Under the pieces are notes generated by a model. That model saw only the letters and a list, made by a program, of their open reading frames with translations, was not told the DNA's origin and ran no database searches. A program made the position numbers and the translations under genes. From Ochrobactrum sp. RH2CCR150 (GTDB lineage: Bacteria > Pseudomonadota > Alphaproteobacteria > Rhizobiales > Rhizobiaceae), in the NCBI GenBank assembly GCA_014138095.1, contig JACGXE010000002.1:1-64000 (forward strand): a DNA stretch of 64,000 bases. Direction: 5' to 3'. Shown here in pieces: positions 19,155 through 27,689 of this stretch (its first letter is position 1; each line of letters starts with the position of its first letter).

Positions 19155-20471
19155 TTAATTCACCAGATCCCTGCCTTTGGTTTCCGGCGTGGTGATCATC
19201 ACATAGATCGCCGGGATTGCCATCAATGTGGCGTAGATCGCGACCGCGAAGGGCGTACCGAAAATTTCGAGCAGCCACGTACCGATGATCGGAGCAAGCG
19301 CTCCACCCAGCACGGTCGCAACCGAATAGGACGTCGACATCGCCGTGTAGCGAACGCGTGCCGGGAAGAGTTCGGTGAAATAGGCCGACATGCCACCCAC
19401 GATAATGCCGTGGAACGAGAGTGTCAGCACGGTTGCCCAGGTGAGCGTCGCGGTGTCTGCGCCGGGCGGCAGGCTGAAGAGCCAGAAGCCTGCGCCGATA
19501 CCGCCCACGAGACCCACCAGCGTAACGGCCTTGCGTCCGATACGGTCTGCGGTGGCGCCTGCCGCGAGTATGACTGCGACTTCGGCAATGGAACCGACGA
19601 ACAGTGCGCCAAGGGCAGCTTCACGTGGCACCTTGAGGAACACGGTCGCCAGCACGACGAAGAATGTGGAGAAGAGATAGAAGAGCGCGCTTTCGCCAGC
19701 CTTGACGAACAGGACGCGCAGCATGTTGGCGCCCTGGGTCGTAATCGCTTCGCGCAAGGGTGCTTTGACGGCTTCGGTCTTCTGTTCCTGCAGATGGATG
19801 AAAGCAGGGGATTCCTCGACCTTGCGCCGGACCCAAAGACCGAGACCGATCAGCAGGATGGAGGCGATAAAGGGAATACGCCAGGCCCATTCCACAAAAG
19901 CGTCCGATCCGAAATGACCGATGACCAAACCGATAACGGCGGTCGCAAGTACATTGCCAGCCGGTCCGCCGATCATGGGAAAGCCGGTCCAGAGACCGCG
20001 CTGCTTTGCCGGAAGGCTTTCGGCGATCAGCACTAGCGCGCCAGTGGATTCGCCGCCGATGGCAAAACCTTGCAGCAGGCGCATCAGGAGAAGCAGAAGC
20101 GGAGCGAACACGCCAATCTGCTGATAGGTGGGGAGTAAACCCATGGCAACAGTCGCACCGCCCATCATGAAGAGACTGATAACGAGCGCCTGCTTGCGCC
20201 CGATCCTGTCACCCAGAACACCGAAGAACCAGCCTCCGGCGGGACGGGCGATAAAGCCGACAGCCTGCGTAGACAGGGCTGCAATCAGGCCGGTGATCGG
20301 ATCAACCACCGGAAAAAACGCGGTGTTGAAAACAAGTGCGGCGCAAAAAGCGAAAACCGCGAAGTCATACCACTCGATAATCGTGCCAGTGCTGGCCGCG
20401 AAAAGAAGCCGTATCGATGATTTTTGCGTCTGCGCGGCATCCATTGTGCCCGCCGGTGCTGATGTGTTCAT
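19155..20471 (-). CDS. MHS-type major facilitator transporter
   Basis: 438 residues with twelve helices, of the metabolite:H+ symporter family (ProP, KgtP, ShiA relatives). FAASTGTIIEWYDFAVFAF near residues 20-40 is the MHS signature; GxLxDRIGRK-type loops occur as GVLGDRIGRKQAL and ATADRIGRKAV. It imports a carboxylate or zwitterion. GGAGGAGC precedes the ATG at 20471. Its promoter region holds three operator-like sites shared with hmgA, so its substrate is probably an aromatic acid feeding homogentisate, such as homogentisate or phenylacetate-type acids; that is inference. Confidence 0.85.
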   Translation of the reverse strand: MNTSAPAGTMDAAQTQKSSIRLLFAASTGTIIEWYDFAVFAFCAALVFNTAFFPVVDPITGLIAALSTQAVGFIARPAGGWFFGVLGDRIGRKQALVISLFMMGGATVAMGLLPTYQQIGVFAPLLLLLMRLLQGFAIGGESTGALVLIAESLPAKQRGLWTGFPMIGGPAGNVLATAVIGLVIGHFGSDAFVEWAWRIPFIASILLIGLGLWVRRKVEESPAFIHLQEQKTEAVKAPLREAITTQGANMLRVLFVKAGESALFYLFSTFFVVLATVFLKVPREAALGALFVGSIAEVAVILAAGATADRIGRKAVTLVGLVGGIGAGFWLFSLPPGADTATLTWATVLTLSFHGIIVGGMSAYFTELFPARVRYTAMSTSYSVATVLGGALAPIIGTWLLEIFGTPFAVAIYATLMAIPAIYVMITTPETKGRDLVN

Positions 20472-20532
20472 GGCTGCTCCTCCGCTGCCCAGCATTTGAA
20501 ATACCGGTTCCTCGCTACCGGCTCCCTATAAT

Positions 20533-20588
20533 CGTATCATTTGCAACGAAGTCAAGTTCATTGCAATAGCAACGTTACATATGCAATG
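20533..20588. promoter_or_regulatory. Three operator-like 16-mers before the transporter gene
   Basis: CGTATC-ATTT-GCAACG (20533-20548), CATTGC-AATA-GCAACG (20559-20574) and CGTTAC-ATAT-GCAATG (20573-20588) match the pattern C(G/A)TTGC-N4-GCAA(C/T)G seen before hmgA. The last two overlap. Probable MarR binding sites. Confidence 0.65.
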
Positions 20589-20821
20589 AAATAATGGCCA
20601 TCAGATTCTGGGGATTACAATCTGCAGGAGGTGCGAGGATCAATTCAAAAGGCTGTTCGAACGGACAGGATAACAGTGGTGTACGGGTAGTTTTCATTGA
20701 GGCGCAATCTCATCAGACCGCGTTTCGCTCCGATTAGATCTCGCTCTTGAAAAAGCCTTTGAAATTGTTCGTCCATTCCGGGAAAATGATTGAAATGAAA
20801 AGACTTTGTGAGGGGCATGCA

Positions 20822-21262
20822 ATGCGCATGGAGACGTTTTTTCCTTATAGGCTCGCGATTGTCGCGGAAGCGTTCTCGCGGCAGCTCGTTGCAGTCTATG
20901 GTCACGAATATGGGTTGATGCGTGAGGAATGGCGCCTGCTGTTTCTGCTTGCGGAGGCGGGTTCCATCGATTCCGTGCGGCTTGCCCAGCGAACATCCCT
21001 CGACAAGGTGCAGGTCAGCCGTGCGGCCAGCCGTCTGGAAGAGAAAGGCCTGATTATCCGGACCATATCCGAAGAAGACCGGCGTTTGCGGCATTATGCG
21101 GTCACTGATGTCGGACAAGCCCTGTTCCAAAAGGCCTTTGGCGAAGTCGATGCCAAGGCCAATGCCATCTTGAGTGCGATGTCCGAGCAGGACCGGCTGG
21201 CTCTGGAAACGGGCATTGCTGCTCTGCACAAGGCCGTCAAACAGGTGACCGAAGCCGAGTGA
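20822..21262 (+). CDS. MarR-family regulator
   Basis: 146 residues with an N-terminal dimer helix (ETFFPYRLAIVAEAFSRQL), winged helix-turn-helix at about 45-100 (SVRLAQRTSLDKVQVSRAASRLEEKGLI, then the wing ISEEDRRLRHYAVT) and a C-terminal dimer helix. GAGGGG five bases before the ATG at 20822 sets the start; the ATG six bases later is also possible. It is tail-to-tail with a second MarR gene (21272) and divergent from the transporter across a region with three operator-like sites. Probably senses an aromatic ligand of the homogentisate pathway. Confidence 0.87.
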   Translation: MRMETFFPYRLAIVAEAFSRQLVAVYGHEYGLMREEWRLLFLLAEAGSIDSVRLAQRTSLDKVQVSRAASRLEEKGLIIRTISEEDRRLRHYAVTDVGQALFQKAFGEVDAKANAILSAMSEQDRLALETGIAALHKAVKQVTEAE

Positions 21263-21271
21263 GGTTCGCAA

Positions 21272-21703
21272 TTATCGCGAAGGGTGGGCGCTGGAAAGGC
21301 GGGTCAGCCCCTCGAGAAAATGTTTGGCGTCCGGGCCCAGATCTTTCAATATCTCCGCCTGAAACTCGTCGGCAATCTTGCCGAGACGGTGCATCAGTTC
21401 TTCCCCCTTCGGGGTGAGTGCGAGTACAATCAATCGACGGTCGACATTGTTGTCGGATTTACGCAGCAGGCCAGCACCTTCCAGACGGGTTGCGGCCCGG
21501 CTGACAATCGACTTGTCGAGATTGACCCGGGTATTGATGTCCCGGATGCTGACTTCGCCGCTTCGATAGAGATGCGCCAGCACGCGCCATTCAGGGATGG
21601 TCAGCCCCGCTTCAGCGGCGTAGCGTTTTGCAAATCGCTCGCTGATCCGCGCGGCCACAACACTGAGCCGGTAGGGCAGGAAACTATCGAGTTCGAATGC
21701 CAT
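21272..21703 (-). CDS. MarR-family regulator of the hmg cluster
   Basis: 143 residues, same architecture as its neighbour at 20822: FLPYRLSVVAARISERFAKRY dimer helix, IRDINTRVNLDKSIVSRAATRLEGAGLL recognition region, and a DNNVDRRLIVLALT wing. The two share the PYRLxxVA start and probably arose by duplication. AAGGAG precedes the ATG. It is divergent from hmgA over 144 bases holding three operator-like palindromes, so it is the most likely direct repressor of hmgA-fahA-maiA, relieved by a pathway intermediate. Confidence 0.87.
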   Translation of the reverse strand: MAFELDSFLPYRLSVVAARISERFAKRYAAEAGLTIPEWRVLAHLYRSGEVSIRDINTRVNLDKSIVSRAATRLEGAGLLRKSDNNVDRRLIVLALTPKGEELMHRLGKIADEFQAEILKDLGPDAKHFLEGLTRLSSAHPSR

Positions 21704-21738
21704 GCACGTCTCCTTTTTGCAGGAAAGGAGCAGAGTTT

Positions 21739-21826
21739 CATTGCAAATACAACGGAAAAAGATGTGTCACGCAAGAAGCATTGACTTCGTTGCATTCGCA
21801 ACGTTAATATCGTTGTTAGAGCAACG
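21739..21826. promoter_or_regulatory. Operator-like 16-mers before hmgA
   Basis: CATTGC-AAAT-ACAACG (21739-21754), CGTTGC-ATTC-GCAACG (21788-21803, a perfect dyad) and CGTTGT-TAGA-GCAACG (21811-21826). The last two centres are 23 bases apart, about two helical turns. The last ends 21 bases before the hmgA start, so binding would block transcription. Confidence 0.75.
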
Positions 21827-21847
21827 AATTTGCCGGGAGGAATAATC

Positions 21848-23233
21848 ATGACCACTCACACGATCCCGCAGGGCATGGTCCGCGCATCGGTAACGACTGG
21901 AACGGTCGAGGGCTATATGCCTGGTTTCGGCAATGACTTTGAAACCGAGGCGCTGCCGGGCGCTTTGCCGCAAGGTCAGAATTCACCGCAGAAATGTAAT
22001 TACGGGCTTTATGCAGAGCAACTGTCAGGCACTGCTTTCACCGCGCCGCGCGGGCAGAATGAGCGGACCTGGTGTTATCGTATTCGCCCGTCCGTTCATC
22101 ATACGGGCCGGTTTCAGCTGATCGATGTGCCCTACTGGAAGACCGCGCCCAATCTGCCGGTCGGCGATCCACAGCGGCGCAATATCACCAGTCTCGGCCA
22201 GTATCGCTGGGACCCGATTCCGCTGCCGGGGCCGGATGAGGATCTGACTTGGATCACCGGCATGCGCACCATGACCACGGCGGGCGATGTGAATATCCAG
22301 ATCGGCATGGCAAGCCATGTCTATCTGATCACGCGCTCGATGCAGGACGAGTATTTTTACTCCGCCGACAGCGAATTGCTGGTCGTGCCGCAGGAGGGCC
22401 GCCTGCGCTTCTGTACCGAGCTTGGCATCATCGATCTTGAGCCCAAGGAGATTGCCATTATCCCGCGCGGTCTTGTCTATCGCGTCGAGGTGCTTGAGGG
22501 ACCGTGCCGCGGTTTCGTCTGCGAGAATTACGGCCAGAAATTCGATATGCCGGGTCGTGGTCCTATCGGCGCGAACTGCCTTGCCAATCCACGCGATTTC
22601 AAATCCCCCGTTGCGGCTTATGAAGATAAACAGGCGCGCTCGCGTGTTGTCATCAAATGGTGCGGCCAGTTCCACGAGAGCTGGATTGACCATTCGCCGC
22701 TCGATATTGTGGCGTGGCATGGCAATTACTGTGCCTATAAATATGATCTGCGCACTTATTCGCCGGTTGGCGCCATTCTGTTCGACCATCCCGATCCGTC
22801 AATTTTCACGGTGCTGACCGCGCCGTCAGGTCAGGAGGGAACAGCCAATATCGACTTTGTGCTGTTCCGCGAACGCTGGCTGGTGGCGGAACATTCCTTC
22901 CGTCCACCATGGTATCACAAGAACATCATGTCCGAGCTGATGGGCAATATTTACGGTGTCTATGATGCCAAGCCGCAGGGCTTTGCGCCGGGTGGCATCA
23001 GCCTGCACAATTGCATGTTGCCGCATGGTCCTGACCGCGACGCATTTGAAGGCGCGTCGAATGCGGAACTGCGCCCGGAAAAGCTCGACAATACGATGAG
23101 CTTCATGTTCGAGACCCGCTTCCCGCAGCATCTGACTGAATTTGCCGCGCGCGAGGCCCCCATGCAGCAGGAATATATCGAAGTGTGGGACCATCTCGAA
23201 AAGAAGTTCGACGGCACGCCCGGTTTGAAGTGA
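21848..23233 (+). CDS. hmgA: Homogentisate 1,2-dioxygenase
   Basis: 461 residues. It opens the ring of homogentisate to maleylacetoacetate with non-haem iron, in tyrosine and phenylalanine breakdown. The N-terminal [19 protein letters not shown] block is typical, and the iron site is visible as [14 protein letters not shown] (His, Glu) and [10 protein letters not shown] (His). GGGAGG at 21835-21840 selects the ATG at 21848. It is the first gene of hmgA-fahA-maiA, with two MarR genes and a transporter upstream and operator palindromes in its promoter. Confidence 0.97.
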   Translation: MTTHTIPQGMVRASVTTGTVEGYMPGFGNDFETEALPGALPQGQNSPQKCNYGLYAEQLSGTAFTAPRGQNERTWCYRIRPSVHHTGRFQLIDVPYWKTAPNLPVGDPQRRNITSLGQYRWDPIPLPGPDEDLTWITGMRTMTTAGDVNIQIGMASHVYLITRSMQDEYFYSADSELLVVPQEGRLRFCTELGIIDLEPKEIAIIPRGLVYRVEVLEGPCRGFVCENYGQKFDMPGRGPIGANCLANPRDFKSPVAAYEDKQARSRVVIKWCGQFHESWIDHSPLDIVAWHGNYCAYKYDLRTYSPVGAILFDHPDPSIFTVLTAPSGQEGTANIDFVLFRERWLVAEHSFRPPWYHKNIMSELMGNIYGVYDAKPQGFAPGGISLHNCMLPHGPDRDAFEGASNAELRPEKLDNTMSFMFETRFPQHLTEFAAREAPMQQEYIEVWDHLEKKFDGTPGLK

Positions 23234-23307
23234 TGTCAATCAACCGGATGCTGTGCGCTTTATGCGCCGGTACTCCAAGAATATGATCTGAAACGAGGAG
23301 ATGGACA

Positions 23308-24513
23308 TTGGCTTTGATCCGGTCCTGGGTAGAGAGCGCCAATCATGCGGATTGCCCCTTTCCCCTGAACAATCTGCCCTATGGTGTGTTTTCGGTAGGC
23401 GGGAACGCACCGCGTTGCGGCGTCGCCATCGGCGATATGATACTCGATCTTGATAAATGCGAAGCGGCGGGCCTCATCGAAGCTGACGGCACTTTTGCTG
23501 AAGCGCAGCTCAATGGTTTCATGGCATTGGGCCGCGCCAAATGGGACGAGGTGCGCGCAACGCTGACGGAGCTGTTGCGTGAAGGCGGCGATACAAGCCT
23601 GCCTCTCGTGCCGATGGCCGATGCGCAGATGCACTTGCCCATTCGTGTGACGGAGTTCACCGATTTTTATGCATCGAAAAACCATGCCTTCAATGTGGGC
23701 GTGCTGTTTCGCGGACCCGAAAATGCGCTGCCGCCGCAATGGACCCATATGCCGATCGGCTATAATGGGCGCGCCTCTTCGGTTGTGGTGACCGGCACAC
23801 CGATCCGTCGCCCGATGGGTCAAACCAAAGCTGAACAGGGACCGGTGTGGGACCCCTGCAAAAAGCTTGATCTGGAGCTGGAGCTGGGCGCTATCGTTGG
23901 CATCGACAGTGCTATGGGCGAACGCATCAGCGTCGAACAGGCGGAGAATATGATCTTCGGCTATGTTCTGCTCAATGACTGGTCGGCCCGCGACATTCAG
24001 GCCTGGGAGTACCAGCCGCTAGGGCCTTTCCAGTCGAAGGCTCTGGGAACGACAATCGGCGCGTGGGTCGTGACGCAGGCTGCGCTTGAGCCGTTCCGCA
24101 GCGTGGGCGCAGAGCGCGTCAATCCGCTTCTGCCCTATCTGCATGAAGACCGTCCGGGCTTCTACGATCTCGCTATCGGCTGGACCATGAACGGTCAGCA
24201 GATGGCTGAGACGAACTACAATGTCATGTATTATTCGAGCGCACAGCAGCTTGCGCATCATACCGAAACCGGTTGCCCTATGCGGGTGGGGGATCTGCTT
24301 GGTTCCGGCACGATTTCCGGTCCGAGCCTCGATCAGACCGGCGCTCTTCTGGAAATGACGCAGAACGGCAAGAACCCGGTCACGGTGAATGGCGCGAGCC
24401 GCACCTTCATTGAGGATGGCGACGAGGTTGGCCTTTTTGCGGAAGCCAGAGGCGATGGCTATCGCATCGGCTTTGGGCCCTGTATCGGCCAGATTCTCCC
24501 GGCGCAGCCATGA
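23308..24513 (+). CDS. fahA: Fumarylacetoacetase
   Basis: 401 residues. It cleaves fumarylacetoacetate to fumarate and acetoacetate, the last step of the pathway. N-terminal FPLNNLPYGVFS, FTDFYASKNHAFNVG, the metal-binding LDLELELGAIVG and YVLLNDWSARDIQAWEYQPLGPF blocks are all present. The start is a TTG at 23308, seven bases after GAGGAG (23295-23300); the ATG at 23301 is out of frame. The stop overlaps the maiA start by four bases (ATGA), so the two are translationally coupled. Confidence 0.96.
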   Translation: MALIRSWVESANHADCPFPLNNLPYGVFSVGGNAPRCGVAIGDMILDLDKCEAAGLIEADGTFAEAQLNGFMALGRAKWDEVRATLTELLREGGDTSLPLVPMADAQMHLPIRVTEFTDFYASKNHAFNVGVLFRGPENALPPQWTHMPIGYNGRASSVVVTGTPIRRPMGQTKAEQGPVWDPCKKLDLELELGAIVGIDSAMGERISVEQAENMIFGYVLLNDWSARDIQAWEYQPLGPFQSKALGTTIGAWVVTQAALEPFRSVGAERVNPLLPYLHEDRPGFYDLAIGWTMNGQQMAETNYNVMYYSSAQQLAHHTETGCPMRVGDLLGSGTISGPSLDQTGALLEMTQNGKNPVTVNGASRTFIEDGDEVGLFAEARGDGYRIGFGPCIGQILPAQP

Positions 24514-25145
24514 CGGTGACTTTATATGATTACTGGCGCTCCTCCTCGGCCTATCGCGTGCGTCTTGCGTTGGCCCTGAAGGGGATCGCCTATGAGCATG
24601 TGCCGGTGGATCTGACTGCGGGTGCGCAGTTATCGCTCGAGCATCTGGCGCTGCAACCGCAGGGGCTTGTGCCCGTTCTCAAAATCGACGGGCTGGTGCT
24701 GGTCCAGTCGCTGGCGATTATCGAATATCTGGACGAGACGCGGCCCGACCCCGCCTTGCTCCCGCGCGATGCAGCGGGAAGGGCGCATGTCCGCGCGCTG
24801 GCTGAAGCAATCGCCTGCGAAATCCATCCGGTTTCCAACCTTCGGGTTTTGGCACAGGTGGAGGCGTTGGCGGGCAAGGAAGCTCGCGCGACGTGGAACA
24901 GCGACAATATCCGCGGTGGTCTGGAAGCGTTTGAAAAGCTGCTTGATCATCCGGGTTTCGAAGGTCGCTTCTGCCATGGCGATACGCCGGGCTTGGCCGA
25001 TTGCGTGCTGGTTCCCCAGCTTTACAATGCAAGCCGCTGGGGCGTCGAGTGGCAGCATCTTCCGCGTATTGCAGCAGTGGCTAAGGCCTGCGCAGAGTTG
25101 CCGGCCTTTGCGGCAGCGGCTCCCGAACAGTTCCAGCCAGCATAG
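24510..25145 (+). CDS. maiA: Maleylacetoacetate isomerase (zeta-class GST)
   Basis: 211 residues with thioredoxin-fold and helical GST domains. The SSSAYRVR motif at residues 10-17 binds glutathione in zeta-class enzymes, and QGLVPVL supplies the cis-proline region. It isomerises maleylacetoacetate to fumarylacetoacetate. The ATG overlaps the fahA stop. A strong terminator follows 23 bases after the stop, closing the operon. Confidence 0.95.
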   Translation: MTVTLYDYWRSSSAYRVRLALALKGIAYEHVPVDLTAGAQLSLEHLALQPQGLVPVLKIDGLVLVQSLAIIEYLDETRPDPALLPRDAAGRAHVRALAEAIACEIHPVSNLRVLAQVEALAGKEARATWNSDNIRGGLEAFEKLLDHPGFEGRFCHGDTPGLADCVLVPQLYNASRWGVEWQHLPRIAAVAKACAELPAFAAAAPEQFQPA

Positions 25146-25168
25146 ACAGCTTGAACAGACAGGCAGAT

Positions 25169-25196
25169 AAATCCCGGCACATGTGCCGGGATTTTT
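25169..25196 (+). terminator. Terminator of the hmg operon
   Basis: AAATCCCGGCACATGTGCCGGGATTTTT: a near-perfect stem with T-tract, 23 bases after maiA. It also faces the YceI fusion gene on the other strand and may serve both. Confidence 0.88.
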
Positions 25197-25206
25197 GTTT
25201 TGGGCA

Positions 25207-26568
25207 TCAGCTCTTTGCTGCCGTGACATTGATCGTGACGGCAATCGTCTTGGATACCCATTCGGCAGCCGGGTCGGAGAACATGCCGAGATTAAGCGCT
25301 GCGCGATCAAGCTCGATGCTGCCTTCCACCGCTGCCATGTCGCCTTCGGGCTTGTAGGTGAAGGGTAGGACGACCGGTACGGCCTTGTTCTTGATCGTCA
25401 GGATAGCGTCGGCTTCATAGCGCTCGCCGCCAAGAGACCGGAAGCTCTTGGTCTCGAAATGCGCATCGGGGAAGCGACGGGCATTGAACCATTCGCCGTT
25501 CTTGAGCGAACTTTCCTGCGTGGAGTCGCCGGTCGTCGCCGAGCCGGTGTTGACCGTGATGACGGCTTTCGAACCGGCGAGATTGTCGGGATCGAAACGA
25601 ATATCGCCGCTCCACTGGCTGAACTGTCCGGCAAAATTCTTGCCCGCATGGGTGCCGGTAAAGCGGATGGCAGACGCGGCCGGGTCAATGGTCCATGCGG
25701 TGGCATTGGCCTCGCCTGTTGTTGCGGTGGCTGGTGCGGGGGATGCAGGTGTTTGTGGCGCCGCTTCAACCGGCTCCGCTTGTGCCACAACAGGTTCAGA
25801 AGGCAGAGGCGTGGTTGGCAGATGCATGGCGTAGCCTGCAAGCCCGATCATGACGACAAAAGCAATGCCGAGACCGCGCGGCAACATGGCTCTGCCCGGG
25901 AGCACCGCGTCGCCATGGTCTTTGCTGCGCAGGAAGGGCAGCATCTGGGCCAGTACACCGTCGCGGTCGATCAGCTGGTGCTTCAGTGCGGCGGCAATGT
26001 GCAGGACAATAAGAGCGGCACCCCCATAGGCCATATAGGCATGGGCGCCCATGGCCCCGAAGGCAACGTCGCGCATACCGTCCATGGCCGGAATAGCCGG
26101 AACATCGAACAGGCCGAACCACGATGTCGCCACCATCAGCGGGCGATCCGTGCTGATAGCCCAGCCAGTTGAGACATAGGTCCAACCGGTCAGCGGAATG
26201 GCCAGCAGGAGGGCATAAAAGGCAATGTGGGTCGCGCGCGCCAGCATGCGTTCCCAGCCCTTCATGTCGGATGGTAGTGCCGGAACCGGATGGGTCAGAC
26301 GCCAGATCACGCGAAGCAGGGTCAAGGCCAGAATGGCGAAACCGATGGACTTGTGGAGCTGGAACAGCTGATAGGCGAGCTGCTGTGTGTCGGGATTGTT
26401 GATAGCCCTGACCATCCACCAGCCCATCGGGATCATGGAGATGACGAGAATGGCTATGGCCCAATGCAGCAATATGGCCACTGTGCTGTAGCGTTTGGCC
26501 TTGCCCTGTCCGTGGCTATTGGATGTTGAGGGCGACGATAGGTTGGGGGCTTGGGGATGAGTGTTCAT
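25207..26568 (-). CDS. Cytochrome b561-YceI fusion protein
   Basis: 453 residues. Residues about 25-205 form a four-helix cytochrome b561 (YSTVAILLHWAIAILVI with the first haem histidine, LFQLHKSIGF and later AHAYMAYGGAALIVLH). One further helix near 235 leads through a Pro/Ala-rich linker to a periplasmic YceI lipocalin-like domain (about 285-453, starting AWTIDPAASAIRFTG). YceI proteins bind isoprenoids such as quinones, and b561 proteins move electrons between quinol and periplasm. AGGA fits the ATG at 26568. A free YceI gene lies just upstream on the same strand. Confidence 0.85.
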   Translation of the reverse strand: MNTHPQAPNLSSPSTSNSHGQGKAKRYSTVAILLHWAIAILVISMIPMGWWMVRAINNPDTQQLAYQLFQLHKSIGFAILALTLLRVIWRLTHPVPALPSDMKGWERMLARATHIAFYALLLAIPLTGWTYVSTGWAISTDRPLMVATSWFGLFDVPAIPAMDGMRDVAFGAMGAHAYMAYGGAALIVLHIAAALKHQLIDRDGVLAQMLPFLRSKDHGDAVLPGRAMLPRGLGIAFVVMIGLAGYAMHLPTTPLPSEPVVAQAEPVEAAPQTPASPAPATATTGEANATAWTIDPAASAIRFTGTHAGKNFAGQFSQWSGDIRFDPDNLAGSKAVITVNTGSATTGDSTQESSLKNGEWFNARRFPDAHFETKSFRSLGGERYEADAILTIKNKAVPVVLPFTYKPEGDMAAVEGSIELDRAALNLGMFSDPAAEWVSKTIAVTINVTAAKS

Positions 26569-26711
26569 TGTCATCCTGACGGGGTCGAGGCCGAATGCCG
26601 CCAATGCGGTATCGGACAAAGATTTCGTGATTCAAATGGCGGAACCCACCGGCGCGGCTTGGGAGGAGACGCAGCCGGTGGGGCATTCGATTTAGTCAAT
26701 CAAGCCTGGAC

Positions 26712-27377
26712 TTAGCTTGCTTCCTGAATGAACTCGCCGTCGAAGCGGATGGTGATATCCGGACCGACGGGGCCGAGCGCCTGACCGAATTCGGTGCGGT
26801 TGAAGGTGCCTTCTGCAGCGAAGCCGAGCGCCGGCACGCCAGCATAAGGATGGCTGTCGATTGCGCCAATAAGCGTGGCTTTCAGCGTGACGGGCTTGGT
26901 CACGCCCAGAAGTGTCAGGTCGCCAACAATGTCGGCTGTCGTGTCGCCGGTCGACGTGACCTTGGTCGACTTGAATGTGATTGTCGGATGGGCGTCACTG
27001 TTCAGGAAGTTCGGCGAGCGGCTGACATCTTCGTCCCAGGTTGCAAAGCCGGAATCGGCATGCGTGGCCTTGTAATCTGCCGGATAGGCGGTGGCGACGG
27101 AGGTGGGGTCGATGGTCACTTCGATCGAAGAGTTTTCGATCTTGGCCGGGTCGAGCTTCAATGTTGCGTCGAACTTGTTGAAGCGGGCCGTATAGTTGGA
27201 AATCTGGTTATGCTTCAGGGACCACAGCAGGGCCGCATGTGTCGGATCAAGCTTGTAGGTGCCAGCTGGCGCTGTTGCTTCGGATGCCGCCGTTTGCGCG
27301 TAGGAAACACCTGATGCTGCGCCGAGCATTCCCAGAGCGATGACTGCAGAGAAAATGCGCTGCCCGTTCATTTTCAT
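26712..27377 (-). CDS. YceI-family periplasmic protein
   Basis: 221 residues with a signal peptide (cleavage likely after SGVSYA near residue 27) and one YceI domain: YKLDPTHAALLWSLKH at the start of the barrel, SPNFLNSDAHPTITF in the middle and TFNRTEFGQALG near the end. It is an isoprenoid-binding lipocalin-like carrier. ATG at 27377 follows AGGA. The pair with the b561-YceI fusion, 143 bases downstream, suggests one electron-transfer or quinone-protection unit in the periplasm. Confidence 0.87.
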   Translation of the reverse strand: MKMNGQRIFSAVIALGMLGAASGVSYAQTAASEATAPAGTYKLDPTHAALLWSLKHNQISNYTARFNKFDATLKLDPAKIENSSIEVTIDPTSVATAYPADYKATHADSGFATWDEDVSRSPNFLNSDAHPTITFKSTKVTSTGDTTADIVGDLTLLGVTKPVTLKATLIGAIDSHPYAGVPALGFAAEGTFNRTEFGQALGPVGPDITIRFDGEFIQEAS

Positions 27378-27689
27378 AACCAAAAATCCTTTCTGTGTTG
27401 ATTGGTTTTCGGATTATGGAAAAACGAGGCGTACACGTTGAAATGAATTAATGTTGAGGGATGTCCTCTTGAAATTATGAGCCATCGAAACGGTTCATTT
27501 GATGGGTATTTCGGAGCGCCGATCTCATTGAAATATTAGAATATTATTTTACAGTAAGTCGCCATATGGTACGATTTTCCAAATTCAGTGAGGATTTTTT
27601 CCGTGGTTAAAACGGAAAATGCAGGCTTCCCGAATTTAGTTTTGGAGCTGCTTTCGGCTCTTTCGTCCATGGTGGCGAAGCAGTGCTTT
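27378..27689. other. Intergenic, AT-rich
   Basis: About 310 bases between the yceI promoter and the end of the NicO gene. It is clearly more AT-rich than its surroundings. Short frames on the plus strand have no recognisable family. No terminator of good quality was seen. Confidence 0.35.

Noticed and set aside
21830-21847. An ATG-like upstream extension of hmgA (start at 21830)
   Set aside because: It would place the start codon inside the operator/ribosome-site region; GGGAGG at 21835 points to the ATG at 21848.
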